Positions 1 to 7,551 of a stretch of DNA of 64,000 bases are shown in pieces. The DNA lies in contig CAXULW010000008.1 of the NCBI GenBank assembly GCA_964252015.1, positions 99,443 to 163,442 on the forward strand, read 5' to 3'. The stretch's first letter is position 1. Every line of letters starts with the position of its first letter. The DNA comes from CAXSBR01 sp964252015 (lineage in GTDB: Bacteria; Actinomycetota; Actinomycetes; Mycobacteriales; Jatrophihabitantaceae). A model generated the notes under the pieces. That model was not told where the DNA came from, did no database searches, and saw only the letters and a list, made by a program, of their open reading frames with translations. The position numbers and the translations under genes were made by a program.

Positions 1-554
1 ACAAGGTCGAACCCGTCGCCGGTGCCGCGGCGTCCGCCGCCGGTGGCGGGCCAAGCGGCAAGCTCGGTGAACAGGACCGGTCGCCGTCCGGTCTCCTCGG
101 TCGTGGTGGCCATCCAGCGGCGCAGCCCGTGGCCTTGGCAGTGCTGCACAAGCGAGGGGAAGGCGTAGGTGACCATTGGCAGAAAGATCAACAGCCCGTA
201 CCAGACGATGACGACCACACCGGCGGCCGCGCTCGGAGCGAGTACGGCGAGGATCGGGACGGGCCCGAGGATGAGCACACTGAAGAGCAGCGCCGCGGCG
301 ACGAACAGCACCTGGCGGCCTCGTGGCCGGCGCGGCAGGCCGGCTGCGGTCGGCAGCTGCGCCAGCTGCGTCGAGGCGGCGCCGAGTGAGACGACAAGCT
401 CGGGGCGCCGCACTATCGGGGTACTGGTGAGCACCCACATGAGCGGCAGGTCGAGGTAGGCCAGCCACCAGCGGAGCATGCGCAGGTTGCTGTAGGCCAG
501 CGCGGTACGGGTGATGATCCCGGCGATCTGCCCTAGCGACGTGCAGCCGTACAT
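1..554 (-). CDS. Membrane protein of the mobile element (3' end cut by window)
   Basis: An open frame runs on the minus strand from an ATG at 554 off the left edge, at least 184 codons. Residues near 75-125 are strongly hydrophobic (a run beginning LFVAAALLFSVLILG, then a second segment around VVVIVWYGLLIFLPMV), giving two predicted membrane helices with a basic N-terminal half. The visible end (GGGRRGTGDGFDL) enters what looks like a soluble domain. No family is recognised. It lies about 95 bp downstream of the prepilin peptidase gene on the same strand and may end that operon. Confidence 0.6.
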   Translation of the reverse strand, partial: MYGCTSLGQIAGIITRTALAYSNLRMLRWWLAYLDLPLMWVLTSTPIVRRPELVVSLGAASTQLAQLPTAAGLPRRPRGRQVLFVAAALLFSVLILGPVPILAVLAPSAAAGVVVIVWYGLLIFLPMVTYAFPSLVQHCQGHGLRRWMATTTEETGRRPVLFTELAAWPATGGGRRGTGDGFDL

Positions 555-649
555 CGCACTGAAGGGTGCGGCGGAACCGTGGTCAGGCTGTAGGTCAGGT
601 TCCCCGATCGCCGCGGCGCGGTGGTCAGGGTGTAAGTCAGGCTGGCCGG

Positions 650-1312
650 TCAGGGGTGTATCGCGATCGCGACGAGGGCTGCGGTGATCAGAAACGGGCC
701 CAGCGGAAGCGGGTCGCGGCGCCCGGCTACGAGCAGGCCCGCGGCCGCGACGCCCGCGGTGAGGAAGCCGAGGGCGAGGCCGGCGACCATTGTCGGCCAG
801 CTGCGCCAGGCGAGGTAGCCGGCGAGCACCCCGGCGAGCTTGACGTCGCCGAGGCCGACGCTGCGAGGTGAGGCCAGCGCGGCGAGATAGAGCACCGCGA
901 ACACCGCGGCGCCGCCGCCTGCCGCTCGTGCGAGGTCGTCCCAGCGGTGGTCGATGCCGGCGGCGGCGATCAGCAGCACGATGCCGGCGCCGGCGGCGGC
1001 CAGCAGGATCTTGTTGGGCAGTCGGTGTTGTTCGGCGTCGACGAGCGCGAGGACCGTGCCAGCGAGGGCGAGCGTGAGGTACGCCAGCCAGTCCGCGTGC
1101 TCGCCGGCGCCGGCACCGGCGAGACCCGCAAGCACGACGGCGACGGCGGCGGTCAGGACGGTGCGCCGGAGGGTCGTCGTGCGGGGTCGCCACCAGCTCG
1201 CCGAGCCGGTGGCGCTGTGCGCAGCAGCGGGCACGGTGAGGCCGGCGAGGTACGGCGCTGCGAGCAGGCCGGCAGCGGCCGCCGTGGCGGCCGCCAGCAT
1301 CGGCATCGTCAT
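650..1312 (-). CDS. A24-family prepilin peptidase-like protein
   Basis: A 220-residue, very hydrophobic protein with about six membrane segments. Both catalytic aspartate signatures of type IV prepilin peptidases (TadV/CpaA group) are visible: LVDAEQHRLPN near residue 90 and the GLGDVKLAG motif (GxGD) near residue 148. The family cleaves leader peptides of type IV or Flp pilins at the inner membrane and has two membrane aspartates. The zinc-binding methylase domain of long PilD enzymes is absent, as in the short Flp class. The start at 1312 overlaps the stop of the upstream gene (ATGA), showing translational coupling. No pilin gene is seen in the window, so its substrate is unknown. Confidence 0.75.
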   Translation of the reverse strand: MTMPMLAAATAAAAGLLAAPYLAGLTVPAAAHSATGSASWWRPRTTTLRRTVLTAAVAVVLAGLAGAGAGEHADWLAYLTLALAGTVLALVDAEQHRLPNKILLAAAGAGIVLLIAAAGIDHRWDDLARAAGGGAAVFAVLYLAALASPRSVGLGDVKLAGVLAGYLAWRSWPTMVAGLALGFLTAGVAAAGLLVAGRRDPLPLGPFLITAALVAIAIHP

Positions 1313-1605
1313 GTGCTCATTCCTCCGGTGTTCAGGATCGCACCGGTTGCGGCGGTGCTGCGCTCGCCACGCAACCAGGCCAGCTGCGCGTGTACTTGCT
1401 GGTCTCGGTCCAGGCCGCGGGCGAGCCACGCCGCTTCGGTGGACGGGCAGGGCCACGGCAGGCCGTGGGCGCAGAGGTCCCAGCCCTCGGTGACGTCCGG
1501 GATGGGACACGGCGTGAGCCGTTGAGCGATCTGCTGCAGCCGCCGCTCGAGGTCTACGGCGGACCGGTCCGCAGCGCTGCCGGCCGCGGTGTGGAAGGCG
1601 GTCAT
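1309..1605 (-). CDS. Conserved small protein with Cys/His-rich centre
   Basis: A 98-residue hypothetical protein. Its central part (CPIPDVTEGWDLCAHGLPWPC) has three cysteines and a histidine spaced as in a small metal-binding site, followed by a helical stretch. The ATG at 1605 overlaps the TGA of the preceding gene and its stop overlaps the start of the prepilin peptidase, so three genes form one tightly coupled operon downstream of ssb. The longer frame (to 1791) is ruled out because it would cover the whole upstream gene. No function is recognised. Confidence 0.6.
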   Translation of the reverse strand: MTAFHTAAGSAADRSAVDLERRLQQIAQRLTPCPIPDVTEGWDLCAHGLPWPCPSTEAAWLARGLDRDQQVHAQLAWLRGERSTAATGAILNTGGMST

Positions 1606-1793
1606 CAGAGCGTCGCTCCTGCTATCGCTCGAGCCGGCTCGACGAGCGGGGCAATGACCGCGAGGACCTCGCCTGCGGCTTCGAGCTTGCCGGCGGTGTC
1701 GTCGGCCTGGTCGTCGGTGCCGAAGGGGCCGACGAGGAAGTGGGCGGCTTCGGTGTGGGCGGTGGCGAATGTCGTGCAGTGGATGATCCACAT
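1605..1793 (-). CDS. Small hypothetical protein
   Basis: A 62-residue protein beginning MWIIHCTTFATAHTEAAHF. It has alternating hydrophobic residues, then a helical C-terminal half rich in Ala and Glu, and no membrane segment. It starts 78 bp after the ssb stop with a GAGG about 10 nt upstream of the ATG, and its stop overlaps the next ATG. Position suggests it is part of the ssb operon. No family is recognised. Confidence 0.5.
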   Translation of the reverse strand: MWIIHCTTFATAHTEAAHFLVGPFGTDDQADDTAGKLEAAGEVLAVIAPLVEPARAIAGATL

Positions 1794-1871
1794 GATCGGT
1801 GACCTCGGTTCGCTCGGGTGCGATGGGGGGAGAGGCCGCCCTGTTTCGGGCGGCCCCTCCCGCGTCGCGGG

Positions 1872-2252
1872 TCAGCTGGCGCTGACGGTCTCGGGAGTGC
1901 GGACGGGCGTGTACTTGGTCGACAGGCCGTGGTGGTCGGCGCTGATTCGGCGCCGCTGCCGGGTGGCGCCCTCGTTGTCGCGGTACTCCTCGACGTAGAG
2001 GTCGCCGGTGACCAGGAGCCGGGTGCCCTTGGCGGCGCTGGCCGCGAAGTGGATGGCCTGCTCCCCGGACACGGTGACCTCGTAGAAGGTCTTGCCGGTG
2101 TCCTCCCAGCTGTCGGTCTCGGCGTTGTAGCGGCGGTCGTTGACCGCGACGGTCACGTTGGAGATGGCGACGGGCTGGCCGGTTCGCTTGCTGGTGAACT
2201 CGCGCAGGGTGGCGTCGTTGGTGGCGTTGCCCTCGATGACGATGAAGCTCAT
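1872..2252 (-). CDS. ssb: Single-stranded DNA-binding protein
   Basis: A 126-residue OB-fold protein. The pattern from residue 1 (MSFIVIEGNATNDATLREFTS, then VAISNVTVAVND, WEDTGKTFYEVTVSGEQA and KGTRLLVTGDLYVEEY) is that of bacterial SSB, which coats single-stranded DNA in replication, repair and plasmid entry. It lacks the long acidic C-terminal tail (DDDIPF type) of chromosomal SSB, as is common in plasmid versions; it ends PVRTPETVSAS. The ATG at 2252 has AAAGGA about 10 nt upstream, and the longer frame to 2390 reads into the inverted-repeat region. Chromosomally encoded SSB should exist elsewhere, so this copy probably serves the element during transfer or establishment. Confidence 0.92.
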   Translation of the reverse strand: MSFIVIEGNATNDATLREFTSKRTGQPVAISNVTVAVNDRRYNAETDSWEDTGKTFYEVTVSGEQAIHFAASAAKGTRLLVTGDLYVEEYRDNEGATRQRRRISADHHGLSTKYTPVRTPETVSAS

Positions 2253-2373
2253 GACGGTGGTCCTTTCGGTCGGTGCCTCCCGGGCTGTCCGGGTTGGCGG
2301 TCGATGGAGTTGGAGTCCCAGCGGGAGAGGGTTCTTCGGGTCGGTGTGCCTTTCGGCTGACCCCTTGCGTTTA

Positions 2374-2516
2374 CCTCCCCCGCCGGGCAAGGAGAGAGAA
2401 GGGGCCGTACACAGCGGCCGGAGCGCAAGGTGGAGCGCCCGCAGCGCAGCGAGGACGAACGACCTTGCACGCAGGTCGCGCGGCCCAGACTCGAATGCCC
2501 GGTGTGGGGTGGGGAC
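2374..2516. repeat. Long imperfect inverted repeat upstream of ssb (copy C)
   Basis: The outer arms pair CCGGGCA (ending at 2389) with TGCCCGG (2496-2502), flanked by C-rich and G-rich runs. An inner pair is GCGCAAGGT (to 2431) with ACCTTGCAC (2462-2470). The 3' arm (CTTGCACGCAGGTCGC, GGCCCAGACT) closely matches the same part of the copy at 7961-8109. The structure lies about 120 bp upstream of the ssb start. It is one of four related copies in the element. Confidence 0.7.
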
Positions 2517-2854
2517 CGCGACCAGGTGTCGAGCGTGGCAGCGGCCAATCGGGCCTCGCGCGTGAGACTCCCGCAGCGTGCGCCGGTGCGGGTGGCGACG
2601 TTAGGAACGCTTGGCGTGAGCCTCGTATGGCTGGGCGTGTAAAACGCGACCGGCGCTGGCGTGGGCCAGCAGCTATCTCACCTCCTCCAGTGGGCCTCTC
2701 CGCACTGGACGTGCGGGACAGACCACCGGAAGTGACATGCGCGCCGAGATCTCCGCGCGCCCGCCGGTGGGGCTCAGTGATGAGTGCGCTCCGAATGTCC
2801 GCTCGACAGGCAAGCCGGTCTGGCGGCCTGCGCGACAGGTGTCGGGCGGGTCAG
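2517..2854. other. Gene-free stretch between ssb hairpin and parA operon end
   Basis: About 340 bp with no frame I can support on either strand. It holds the downstream flank of the parA-operon stop at 2855. No operator palindrome and no clear terminator hairpin with a T-run were seen. Confidence 0.5.
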
Positions 2855-3319
2855 TTAGCGGCCGACTCGCCGGCCGGGGGGCAGCTCGACGTCCTCTCCT
2901 CCGGTCATGTCGCCGTGCTGCCGCTCGTACTGGTCGACGTAGTCGCGCAGCAGGTGGCGTCCGAACTCGCTCCACCCCTCGATGCCGTCGGGGCTGTGGA
3001 GCTGGTGCCTGTAGATCGCTCGCAGCGCGTAGTAGACGTCGTCGTCGAGGCCGCGGACGATAAATTTCGGCTTGGCGTCGTAGGCGGCCCGCGCGGCCAG
3101 CTGGGCCTCGCTGACGGGTTGCGCCACGCGCCGGCGCCGCCCGGACCCGCCACGTTCGGCACCATCGGATCCGATAGCACCTGATGTGTCCGATTGGCGC
3201 GGGGTGGTTTCGGCCGGCGCTGCGGGTGTGGCCGGGTTGGGGGCCACGTAGGTGCCGTGGTCGCCGCGCTTGGATCCAGTGCGGCGGCGTACCTCCATCG
3301 GCTGCGGGCTGCTGGTCAT
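2855..3319 (-). CDS. ParA partner protein (candidate centromere-binding or RHH-type)
   Basis: A 154-residue protein translated from an ATG at 3319 that overlaps the parA stop, with GAGGAGG at good spacing inside the end of parA. The N-terminal 75 residues are Pro/Arg/Gly-rich and probably disordered. Residues about 85-140 (KFIVRGLDDDVYYALRAIYR and following) look like a short beta strand followed by two or three helices, as in ribbon-helix-helix DNA-binding partners of small ParA systems. The C-terminus is acidic. Function is inferred from operon position and fold pattern. An operator-like palindrome at 3163-3176 lies within its coding sequence. Confidence 0.65.
   Translation of the reverse strand: MTSSPQPMEVRRRTGSKRGDHGTYVAPNPATPAAPAETTPRQSDTSGAIGSDGAERGGSGRRRRVAQPVSEAQLAARAAYDAKPKFIVRGLDDDVYYALRAIYRHQLHSPDGIEGWSEFGRHLLRDYVDQYERQHGDMTGGEDVELPPGRRVGR
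3163..3176. promoter_or_regulatory. Operator-like palindrome inside the parA partner gene
   Basis: ATCGGATCCGAT with a flanking TA matches the element's repeated operator (core TATCGGNNCCGATA). It lies in codons of the partner protein rather than upstream of a gene, so it could be a centromere-like or roadblock site. Confidence 0.55.
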
Positions 3320-4158
3320 CGGTGCGCCTCCTCGAGCGGTGATGCGGTTCGGGCGGGATCGGTGGGCTCGGGCACCTTGGGGTCCAGGGCCCGGGCGATC
3401 TGCTGGTAGAAGCCGAGCAGTCGTCGCGCGGCCGGGTGGTTGACGTCGGCGACGTCGGCGCCGGCGTCCGTGGTGCGCATGACCGTGGTCCAGCGCGGCA
3501 CGACGGTGGGCATAACGACCACCGGCGGATCGCCGCCGGTGAGTTGCTGGCGGATCTCGACCGCTCGGCGAACGTGGATCTCCTCGTTCTTGTCGTACTT
3601 GTTGATCAGCACCCCGGCGACCGAGAGCAGCGGGTTGAGCTGCTCGCGGATCGAGTCGATGGTGTCGAGCAGCTTGCCGACACCCCGCCCTGAGTACAGC
3701 TCCGGTTCGGTGATGATGAGGACCTGGTGGGCTGCCACCAGGGCGTTGACGGTGAGCAGGCTCAGTGACGGTGGGCAGTCGACGAGGATGTCGTCGTAGT
3801 CCTCGGCGACGTCGCCGAGGGCTTTGGCCAGACGGCGTTCCCGGCCAACGCCGGCGATCACGAGGTCGTTGGCCAGCAGGGCCAGGTCGTCGTTGGCCGG
3901 CATCACGTCGATGTGCTCGACGTCGCTGCTGGTGATGGCGGCGGTCAGCGTGGTGTGGGCGTTGGTGCCGATCACGTCGTAGAGGCTGGCCAGCTCCTCG
4001 CCCTTGGCGCCGAGGAAGTGGAAGGTGAGCGCGCCCTGCTCATCGATGTCGACGAGCAGCACCCGGCGGCCGACGCGGGCGAGCGCGCGGCCGAGGTTGA
4101 TGGTGGTCGTCGTCTTGCCGACGCCACCTTTCTGGTTGACCACGGCGGTGATCTGCAT
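3316..4158 (-). CDS. parA: ParA-family partition ATPase
   Basis: A 280-residue Walker-type ATPase that segregates plasmids or integrative elements by moving over the nucleoid. Visible motifs are the deviant Walker A KGGVGKTT (residues 9-16), the A' motif VDIDEQG near 38 and the Walker B region ILVDCPPSLSLLTVNA near 125. There is no N-terminal HTH, so it belongs to the short ParA/Soj class. The ATG at 4158 follows AGGGG; the longer frame from 4200 is only spacer containing operator sequence. It is coupled to the small partner gene at 2855-3319. Degenerate operator copies lie directly upstream (4180-4221), pointing to repression by an element-encoded regulator. Confidence 0.93.
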   Translation of the reverse strand: MQITAVVNQKGGVGKTTTTINLGRALARVGRRVLLVDIDEQGALTFHFLGAKGEELASLYDVIGTNAHTTLTAAITSSDVEHIDVMPANDDLALLANDLVIAGVGRERRLAKALGDVAEDYDDILVDCPPSLSLLTVNALVAAHQVLIITEPELYSGRGVGKLLDTIDSIREQLNPLLSVAGVLINKYDKNEEIHVRRAVEIRQQLTGGDPPVVVMPTVVPRWTTVMRTTDAGADVADVNHPAARRLLGFYQQIARALDPKVPEPTDPARTASPLEEAHR

Positions 4159-4179
4159 CCGGGACCCCTTGACGGGTGG

Positions 4180-4221
4180 TATCGGTGTCATCGGAATCAT
4201 AAGGTCCTATCGGTTCTGATA
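4180..4221. promoter_or_regulatory. Pair of degenerate operators upstream of parA
   Basis: TATCGGTGTCATCGG (from 4180) and TATCGGTTCTGATA (4208-4221) are imperfect copies of the repeated palindrome, located 22-63 bp upstream of the parA start. Their weaker symmetry may mean weaker binding. Confidence 0.65.
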
Positions 4222-4305
4222 CGCCCAGGCCGGGCGGCGTGTCGAGTGGTCGGTTTTGCAGGTGCGCCGGCCTCTGTCGCCGGCGGTGACGTGGGGGGAT
4301 CAGAG

Positions 4306-4347
4306 CGCGCGCCCGGGCCGGCCTCTGTCGCCAGGCCCGGGCGCGCG
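4306..4347. terminator. Perfect 14-bp GC hairpin just downstream of ardC
   Basis: CGCGCGCCCGGGCC (4306-4319) pairs perfectly with GGCCCGGGCGCGCG (4334-4347) around a 14-nt loop, seven bases past the ardC stop. There is no T-run in the ardC direction, as is common for actinobacterial terminators. A 16-bp direct repeat (GCCGGCCTCTGTCGCC at 4266 and again near 4317) partly overlaps the loop. Confidence 0.65.
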
Positions 4348-4353
4348 GAACCG

Positions 4354-5280
4354 TCAGGCCGCGTTTACCTCCTCCCCCGTGCCGGCCGTGCTGGTGTCGG
4401 CGTCGTTCTCGTCGGTGTCGTCCTCGTCCAGGCCGAGGGCGGCGGCGATGGTGTTGACCGCCCGCAGAACGTTGGTGGCGGCCGCGGTGAAGACGTCGCG
4501 GTCCGCGCGAGCCCAGCCCGCGACGTAACTGACCGAGCTCGCGTCGGCGTCCATGCCGAGCAGCCCGGCGAGCACGTAGGCGGTGGACTCGGCCTCGGTC
4601 TCGCACACGCCGCGGTGCGCGACGTACTCGGCGTCGTCCTCGTGCAGCAGGGCGTGCGCGGTCTCGTGCAGCAGCACCATCAGCCGGGCGGCGGGCTCAA
4701 GGTTGGCCTCGGTGGCAACGATGTGGCGGCGGTGGTCGGTGTAGCCCTCCATCGTTCCGGCCAGCGGCAGCTCCCGCACGCTCCAGCCGTCGCCCTCGAG
4801 CCATCGGATGAGCCGGTCGAGCATCCCGGCCGGGCCGTCGCCGGTTGGCAGCTCGTAGTCGAGGCTGGGCACCGGGTCGCCGTCGGTCTGGGACACGTCG
4901 AACACGCTCAGCACTGGGAAGCGGGCGATGCGGTCCTCGACCTCCTCGCCGGTGGTCGGGTCGGTCTTGGTGACCTTCTTGGTGGAGTAGCCGAGGATCT
5001 TGATTGCCTTCTCGCCCTTGCGGACCTGGCGGCCGAGCTGCTGCCACTTGCGGAACCCCGCGACGCGGGTCGCGTGCGGGCATTGCATCGCTATGAGCAT
5101 CAGGTTGTTGAAGCTGTAGCGGCGGAATGCCGTCATGAACTGCAGGTAGGCGATCCACTCGGCGGAGTCGGCCAGCGTCGCGACCTTCTCCCCCAGGCTG
5201 TCCAGCAGCGCTTGCCGCTCGGCCTGGCGTTGCTCTGGGCTCTTGCGCTGGTGTCCCCCGCGCGTCGTCGTCCGTGCCAT
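4354..5280 (-). CDS. ardC: ArdC-like antirestriction protein (ssDNA-binding plus metallopeptidase)
   Basis: A 308-residue protein with the two-part ArdC layout. Residues about 15-140 form the ssDNA-binding domain typical of ArdC/TraC primase N-termini (AYLQFMTAFRRYSFNNLMLI, GFRKWQQLGRQVRKGEKAIKIL). Residues about 190-260 form an ImmA/IrrE-like zinc peptidase-type domain with HETAH in LMVLLHETAHALLH and a downstream EAEST glutamate. ArdC proteins protect incoming conjugative DNA from host restriction. The ATG at 5280 follows AGAGAGGA; the longer frame to 5649 runs through operator and inverted-repeat sequence. The C-terminus is acidic (DEDDTDENDADTS). The gene has its own upstream operator and hairpin module. 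Confidence 0.88.
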   Translation of the reverse strand: MARTTTRGGHQRKSPEQRQAERQALLDSLGEKVATLADSAEWIAYLQFMTAFRRYSFNNLMLIAMQCPHATRVAGFRKWQQLGRQVRKGEKAIKILGYSTKKVTKTDPTTGEEVEDRIARFPVLSVFDVSQTDGDPVPSLDYELPTGDGPAGMLDRLIRWLEGDGWSVRELPLAGTMEGYTDHRRHIVATEANLEPAARLMVLLHETAHALLHEDDAEYVAHRGVCETEAESTAYVLAGLLGMDADASSVSYVAGWARADRDVFTAAATNVLRAVNTIAAALGLDEDDTDENDADTSTAGTGEEVNAA

Positions 5281-5302
5281 CTGTCCGGTCCTCTCTTGTC
5301 GG

Positions 5303-5326
5303 TATCGGGTGCTATCGGTGCTGATA
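5303..5326. promoter_or_regulatory. Operator upstream of ardC
   Basis: The half-site TATCGGG at 5303 is followed exactly 10 bp later by the near-palindrome TATCGGTGCTGATA (5313-5326). It lies 23-46 bp upstream of the ardC start. Confidence 0.75.
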
Positions 5327-5356
5327 TGGCTGGTGGGTTGTGGTGCCCCCGCATTT

Positions 5357-5511
5357 CCCTCCCACCACCTGGCGCAGTGGCTCATCGGCCCAGGTCCGGG
5401 GCGGGCGGCAAGGGCCGGGCGCAGCCTGGTCACGGGTGACGTGGAGCGTGAGCGGAGCGCCCTTGTCGCTCGACCCGGCCGGCCGACACTGAGACGCCAG
5501 GTGGGGGAGGG
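5357..5511. repeat. Long imperfect inverted repeat upstream of ardC (copy B)
   Basis: The outer arms 5357-5379 and 5487-5511 pair over about 23 bp (CCTGGCG...CAGTG with CACTG...CGCCAGG, closing on C-rich/G-rich ends). The inner arms 5396-5415 and 5459-5478 match at 17 of 20 positions (CCGGGGCGGGCGGCAAGGGC with its complement). The apical part contains GTCACGGGTGAC, shared with the copy at 7961-8109. It starts 30 bp beyond the operator palindrome. Confidence 0.85.
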
Positions 5512-5594
5512 ATGCGCGCCGGGTGGCGCAGCCTGCGAGCCGGCCGGGGCGGTGAATCGGTGCGTAGCTCGTGCTGGCTCGCGCTGCGGCTCGG

Positions 5595-5618
5595 TATCGG
5601 GTGTTGTCGGTTCCGATT
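5595..5618. promoter_or_regulatory. Second operator copy in the parB-ardC interval
   Basis: TATCGGG at 5595 and TGTCGGTTCCGATT at 5605-5618 repeat the 10-bp half-site/palindrome arrangement. The site lies 41 bp past the parB stop and on the far side of the ardC hairpin. Confidence 0.65.
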
Positions 5619-5658
5619 TGGTGGGGCCGGTCGGACGGACCGGCCCCACCCGGAGGGC

Positions 5659-7125
5659 CTACGTGCGTTTGCCCTTCTTGCTCGGTCCGGCCAGGGCCTC
5701 GACCTCGGCCAGCGGGTAGCCGTTGTCGGCGAGCCAGCCGAAGTAGCGGCGGTCGGCGCTCATGGGGGAGCGCCAGGTGTCGACCCGCGTGCCGTCCTCG
5801 TACGCGGCCAGTACGACGACCAGGGCGATCAGCAGCGCGCGGGCGTCGGTGGCCTCGGCTGCCGCCTGCTCGATTGCCTCACGGCTGCCCAGCCCGAGCA
5901 GGTCGGCCGCGAGCGGGACGGAGGACTCCATGGCCTTGCGGACGAAGACGCTGTCCGTGGTCAGGGCGGTGGTGACCAGCGCGGCCGCGCCCTTGGGTGC
6001 GGTCTTGCGTGCTGCTAGTGCCCGCAGCCAGTCGCGCCGGATGGGTTCGGCCTCGCGCCACGCCTTGTTGTTGGCCAGGGTCGTTCTCCGCTGCTGTCGC
6101 GCGGCCTCCTGCGCGGCCTCTTGCGCGGCCTCGTCGGTCTCGCCAGCGGCGGTGCCGGTGGGCGCGCGGCGGTCGCCGTAGCGGCTTTGGTGCCCGAACT
6201 CGGCGGGGTTGGTGCACGCGTAGACGGCGATCCAGGTGAGCTGCCACCCGTCGTCCTGCCCGTCCTCGTCGTCCTCGTCGTCCGGGTCCGCCTCGGCGGC
6301 GCTGTCGGCTGCGGCGGATGCCGCCGCTGTCTGCACCCAGTCCTCGCTGAGGTAGGCCGCGTGGCCGGGGCACTGGGCGTGGCGGGCCGAGTCCAGGGGC
6401 GTGCCCTCGGCGTCGGTCAGGCTGTCTAGGCGTAGCCGGTAGTCCGGTCGCCCGTCGAGCACGGTCACGCCCGACTCGGTGAGCGCGTCCAGCAGGGCGG
6501 CGCGTCCGCGCGCTCGGTCGCGGTCCTCGGCTGCGCTCTGCGCGGCCCGTTGGAACTGCACGTCGCCTTGCTTCGCGGCGGCGACCAGGGCCTTTACTGC
6601 CTCGGTGTCGTCCTCGAAGTCCGCGATGACGGCGCTCTGCTCCAAGGTGAGGAAGTCATAGCGCGCGGTTGCGGCCCGGGCGAGCTGGCTGCCGCGTACG
6701 GCCAGGGCGCTCTCGACGTGCTTCTTTGGCGAGCGCAGTCGCCGGGCGATGGTCGCCGCCGACAGGCCGAGCAGCGCGAGCTGGTCCACGACGCCGACCT
6801 GCTCGACGTTGGTCAGAGCGGCACGGTGCTGGTTCTCGTGCCACTGACGGGCGATGCGGTCGGCCTCGTCGTCGTCCTCGGTCCCGGCAATGAATACCGG
6901 CACCAGCGGCTGTCCGGCTTCGATCGCGGCGAGGGTGCGCCGGTGGCCGTGGCGCACACGGATCTGTTCGTCGCCGGTGCGCAGCGCCACGATCGGCTCG
7001 ATGACGCCGTGGTCCTTGATGGAGGCCACGAAGTCCTTGTCCAGCTTGGCCTCGCGGATGTTCAGGTCGACCAGCAGTGTGGCCGGGTCCAGCAGTTCGA
7101 GCGTCGGTTCAGCGACGGTCGTCAT
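5659..7125 (-). CDS. parB: ParB/Spo0J-like DNA-binding protein
   Basis: A 488-residue protein. Residues about 10-110 match the ParB/Srx N-terminal domain: LLDPATLLVDLNIREA, then HGVIEPIVALRTGD and RVRHGHRRTLAAIEAG, the last carrying the GxRR-type nucleotide-binding box. A helix-turn-helix follows near 125-150 (LSAATIARRLRSPKKHVESAL). It is much longer than chromosomal ParB (about 300 residues): an acidic linker (DPDDEDDEDGQDDG) leads to a C-terminal helical region of unknown role. ParB proteins bind centromere palindromes and load CTP-dependent clamps; this longer plasmid type can also act as a regulator. Start chosen at 7125 after GGAAGGAGT. It is not adjacent to parA, which has its own small partner. 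Confidence 0.85.
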   Translation of the reverse strand: MTTVAEPTLELLDPATLLVDLNIREAKLDKDFVASIKDHGVIEPIVALRTGDEQIRVRHGHRRTLAAIEAGQPLVPVFIAGTEDDDEADRIARQWHENQHRAALTNVEQVGVVDQLALLGLSAATIARRLRSPKKHVESALAVRGSQLARAATARYDFLTLEQSAVIADFEDDTEAVKALVAAAKQGDVQFQRAAQSAAEDRDRARGRAALLDALTESGVTVLDGRPDYRLRLDSLTDAEGTPLDSARHAQCPGHAAYLSEDWVQTAAASAAADSAAEADPDDEDDEDGQDDGWQLTWIAVYACTNPAEFGHQSRYGDRRAPTGTAAGETDEAAQEAAQEAARQQRRTTLANNKAWREAEPIRRDWLRALAARKTAPKGAAALVTTALTTDSVFVRKAMESSVPLAADLLGLGSREAIEQAAAEATDARALLIALVVVLAAYEDGTRVDTWRSPMSADRRYFGWLADNGYPLAEVEALAGPSKKGKRT

Positions 7126-7151
7126 GGGTGACTCCTTCCGAGTCGTTGAGA

Positions 7152-7175
7152 TATCGGGTCCTATCGGAACCGATA
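7152..7175. promoter_or_regulatory. Operator upstream of parB
   Basis: The half-site TATCGGG at 7152 and the perfect palindrome-type core TATCGGAACCGATA (7162-7175, two central mismatches) lie 27-50 bp upstream of the parB start. Confidence 0.75.
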
Positions 7176-7210
7176 CGGGGTGGGCGGTGACCCCGGCGGG
7201 GTCGCTCGAC

Positions 7211-7498
7211 TCACTCCGTGGGCTTGGTGTGGTCCACGCCGTAGATCACGTGCGCTGGCCGGGGGCGGCGGGTCGTGCGGGCGGGCCGGTCGGCGGGGAC
7301 CAAGTGGAAGCTGGCGCGCGCGTCGGACATGACGGCGTTGACGCCGTAGGTGCCGTCCGGGCGCGCGAACACGGCGGTGACGTGCGCGTCGGCCAGGATG
7401 GTGCCGCGCTCGCTCATGTAGAGCACCTGGACGCGGTCTTCGACGAGGTACGGCGGTCGGGCGGCGGGGGTGGAGTCGGCCTCGTGGGCGGCGGTCAT
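7211..7498 (-). CDS. Small hypothetical element protein
   Basis: A 95-residue protein, MTAAHEADSTPAARPPYLVEDRVQ onward. The middle has alternating strands (VQVLYMSERGTILADAHVTAVFARPDGTYGVNAV), suggesting a small beta-rich fold; the C-terminus is basic and proline-rich. GAGGAG lies upstream of the ATG at 7498, and an operator copy lies 16-38 bp upstream. The longer frame to 7969 only reads through the next gene. No family is recognised. Confidence 0.6.
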   Translation of the reverse strand: MTAAHEADSTPAARPPYLVEDRVQVLYMSERGTILADAHVTAVFARPDGTYGVNAVMSDARASFHLVPADRPARTTRRPRPAHVIYGVDHTKPTE

Positions 7499-7513
7499 GG
7501 TGTGCTCCTCGGG

Positions 7514-7536
7514 AATCGGGTGGTATCGGTACCGAT
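7514..7536. promoter_or_regulatory. Operator upstream of the 7211-7498 gene
   Basis: The half-site AATCGGG (7514) is followed 10 bp later by the perfect palindrome ATCGGTACCGAT (7525-7536). Confidence 0.75.
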
Positions 7537-7551
7537 GGGATGTGCGCGGGC

